A program made the translations under genes and the position numbers. The notes below the pieces were generated by a model, which was given only the letters and a program-made list of their open reading frames with translations, was not told the origin of the DNA and searched no databases. Positions 4,320 to 5,929 of a stretch of 5,929 nucleotides of DNA are shown here, one piece after another (within the stretch, counting starts at the first letter, position 1; every line of letters begins with the position of its first letter). The DNA comes from Chloroflexota bacterium. GTDB lineage: Bacteria > Chloroflexota > Dehalococcoidia > DSTF01 > JACRBR01. The DNA lies in assembly GCA_025355835.1 (NCBI GenBank), contig JANXYW010000259.1, positions 1-5,929 on the forward strand. Direction: 5' to 3'.

Positions 4320-5929
4320 CTAGCCGCCGGCGCGGGCGACATCCGCGCGCTCTATGACGCGCAGCGGCAGCGTGTCGCGGAACTTATCTTCTATCACGAT
4401 GTCGTTTGGCGCGACTTCGCGGCAGGCATTGCAGCGGATGCATGTTGCATCGTCGACGGCCCATGCGCCGTTCGTCTGTGCGATCGCCTTCGTCGGGCAG
4501 ATCGCGGCGGCTTCCGCGACGGCTGCGGACTGATTCGTGATGCGGTAGCGGATAAGACCGTCGCACACTTGCGCGGGGCAGCGATGCTCCAGCGCGTGCG
4601 CATCGTACTCGGCGCGGAAGTGCGTCATCGTGTTGTTGATGATCACCGGCGAGAGCGTGCCGTGGAAGCAGTTCGAGTACTGCATCGACGCGGCGAGCGA
4701 CTTGATGCGCTCGGGGTCGTCCGGATGCGCCTCGCCGCGCGCTGTGCGCTCCATGATCTCGACCATGCGCTGATTGCCGCCACGGCACGTCGTGCAGCGG
4801 CCGCACGACTCGTCTTCGAGGAACCACGAGAACATCGCGTTCATGTTGATGACGCAGGACGTCTCATCGACGAAGATCAGTCCGCCGCCACCCATACCAG
4901 CGCCGAGCGCGCGGAACGGCTCCGGCTCGAGCGGCAGATCTGCGGCGATGCTCGACGGCAGCAGGCCGGAGAGCGGGCCGCCCTGCTGCAGCGCCTTGAA
5001 GGTGCGCCCGTTGGCGATGCCGCCCGACATCGCGAGCACCTCGGCTACGGAAATGCCGAACGGCACCTCGAGGCAGCCTGATTTTTCGGACGCGCCGGAC
5101 ACCGTGAACATCTTCGTGCCGCGGTTGATCTCCGTGCCGACGGTGCTGAATGTATCGGGCGTGACGCGCAGCAGCGTCGTGACGCTGGCGTAGGTCTCGA
5201 CGTTGTTGACGTTCGTCGGCTTGCCCAGCACGCCGCTCTGCGCCGGGAACGGCGGCTTGATGCGCGGCATCCCGCGCTCGTCATTGACCGACGAGATCAG
5301 GCCCGTCTCGTCGCCGCAGACATAGGCGCCCGCGCCGCGGATCACTTCGGCGTCGAAATGCACGCCGGTGCCGAGCACGTTCTCGCCGAAGATGCCGTTA
5401 TCGCGGCACGCCTGCAGCGCGCGGTTCACGCGCTCGACGGCCAGCGGATACTCGTCACGGATGTAGATCCAGCCGTGCGTGGCGCCCGTCGCGTAGGCGC
5501 CGATGAGCATGCCTTCGAGCAGCATGTGCGGGTCGCTCTCCATGACGACGCGGTTCACCCAGCCGCCCGGGTCGCCCTCGTCGGCGTTGCAGACGAGGTA
5601 CTTCGGCTCAGCCTTCGCGTCCTTCAGGAAGCTCCACTTCATGCCCGTCGAGAAGAACGAGCCGGAGTGCCCGCGCAGCGTCGAGCCCTTCACGACGTTG
5701 ATCAGCGCATCGCGATCCATCTGCGCCGCCGCCATGTAGTGCGAATAGCCGCCGCGCGCGATGTAGTGGTCAATGTTGTCCGGGTCGACGATGCCGCAGT
5801 TGTACATCAGCCAGCGCACCTGGCCCTTCGCCCAGTCGATGTCGCCGAGCATCGATACGCCATCCGTGGCCGTTCCGGCGATGATGCCGATCGCGTGCTC
5901 TTTCGCGATGCCTGCGATGGCGGCTTTCG
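4320..5929 (-). CDS. NuoF/HydB-type NADH-binding flavoprotein with C-terminal ferredoxin-like domain (5' end off window)
   Basis: 535 codons are visible; the frame is open to the right edge, so the true start is outside (an in-frame ATG at 5852 lacks a good Shine-Dalgarno). Numbering from that Met: CGIVDPDNIDHYIARGGY (19-36) is the family entry motif. LRGHSGSFFSTGMKWSF (59-75) is the FMN glycine loop, and NADEGDPG (89-96) and GAYVCGDET (175-183) complete the flavin/NADH site. KPPFPA (199-204), VNNVET (215-220) and GGPLSGLLP (291-299) follow. The N3-type [4Fe-4S] motif is complete: CGRCTTC (Cys350, 353, 356) plus Cys395. CPAQVC (425-430) leads to a ferredoxin-like tail with Cys452, 471, 474 and 477 only. 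Family knowledge: such subunits pass electrons between NAD(P)H, FMN and Fe-S clusters in complex I, NAD-linked hydrogenases, formate dehydrogenases and bifurcating complexes. The ferredoxin tail points to the HydB side rather than plain NuoF, but the partner is unknown. It is cytoplasmic and the last gene of its operon. Confidence 0.9.
   Translation of the reverse strand, partial: KAAIAGIAKEHAIGIIAGTATDGVSMLGDIDWAKGQVRWLMYNCGIVDPDNIDHYIARGGYSHYMAAAQMDRDALINVVKGSTLRGHSGSFFSTGMKWSFLKDAKAEPKYLVCNADEGDPGGWVNRVVMESDPHMLLEGMLIGAYATGATHGWIYIRDEYPLAVERVNRALQACRDNGIFGENVLGTGVHFDAEVIRGAGAYVCGDETGLISSVNDERGMPRIKPPFPAQSGVLGKPTNVNNVETYASVTTLLRVTPDTFSTVGTEINRGTKMFTVSGASEKSGCLEVPFGISVAEVLAMSGGIANGRTFKALQQGGPLSGLLPSSIAADLPLEPEPFRALGAGMGGGGLIFVDETSCVINMNAMFSWFLEDESCGRCTTCRGGNQRMVEIMERTARGEAHPDDPERIKSLAASMQYSNCFHGTLSPVIINNTMTHFRAEYDAHALEHRCPAQVCDGLIRYRITNQSAAVAEAAAICPTKAIAQTNGAWAVDDATCIRCNACREVAPNDIVIEDKFRDTLPLRVIERADVARAGG

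Noticed and set aside
4569..5081. Plus-strand open frame of 170 codons inside the NuoF-like gene
   Set aside because: It is antisense to a strongly conserved enzyme and Arg/Ala-rich without any motif, typical of a high-GC shadow frame. The other antisense frames at 4774-5193 and 5503-5739 are alike.

Overview
This is a high-GC bacterial window. It has no RNA genes, CRISPR array or recognisable transposase. I cannot fix the taxon. The YWLGR/YWMGR-type lipoprotein family and the multi-domain NuoF-like protein remind me of Chloroflexota (Dehalococcoidia or Tepidiforma-like) genomes, but that is an impression from memory and not a result.

Layout: (1) Positions 1 to about 932, minus strand, hold the 5' side of a gene for an exported protein that runs off the left edge. 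It has a membrane-segment or signal region in one frame and a beta-rich secreted domain in another, so its reading frame is broken near 700-750. (2) Positions 951-4176, plus strand, are a tandem array of five paralogous small lipoproteins, three intact and two frame-broken. All end in nearly the same C-terminal sequence (…MQNLRPYPQ). Copies 1-3 are chained by GTGA stop/start overlaps. Copies 4 and 5 are separated by nearly identical 27-bp spacers, and each carries one frame error in a simple-sequence tract (a seven-G run in copy 4, a (GC)4 run in copy 5). (3) Positions 4177-4319 are a convergent intergenic region with a small inverted repeat and a 7-bp tandem repeat (TAGGTTC, five perfect units). 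(4) Positions 4320-5929, minus strand, hold the 3' part of a NuoF/HydB-type flavoprotein with NADH/FMN motifs, the N3-type iron-sulfur motif and a C-terminal ferredoxin-like domain. In that domain exactly the four cysteines of one of the usual two clusters remain.

The lipoprotein array looks like one transcription unit starting just upstream of 951, where there is a clear ribosome binding site. It appears to be actively duplicating and recombining: signal peptides, mature N-termini and gene ends are shared between different pairs of copies, and a 111-bp direct repeat brackets copy 4. The redox gene is convergent to the array, is the last gene of its own operon, and has no visible functional link to it. 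The lipoproteins' function is unknown. The most interesting points are the mosaic array with its slippage-type frame breaks and the asymmetric cysteine loss in the NuoF-like protein.
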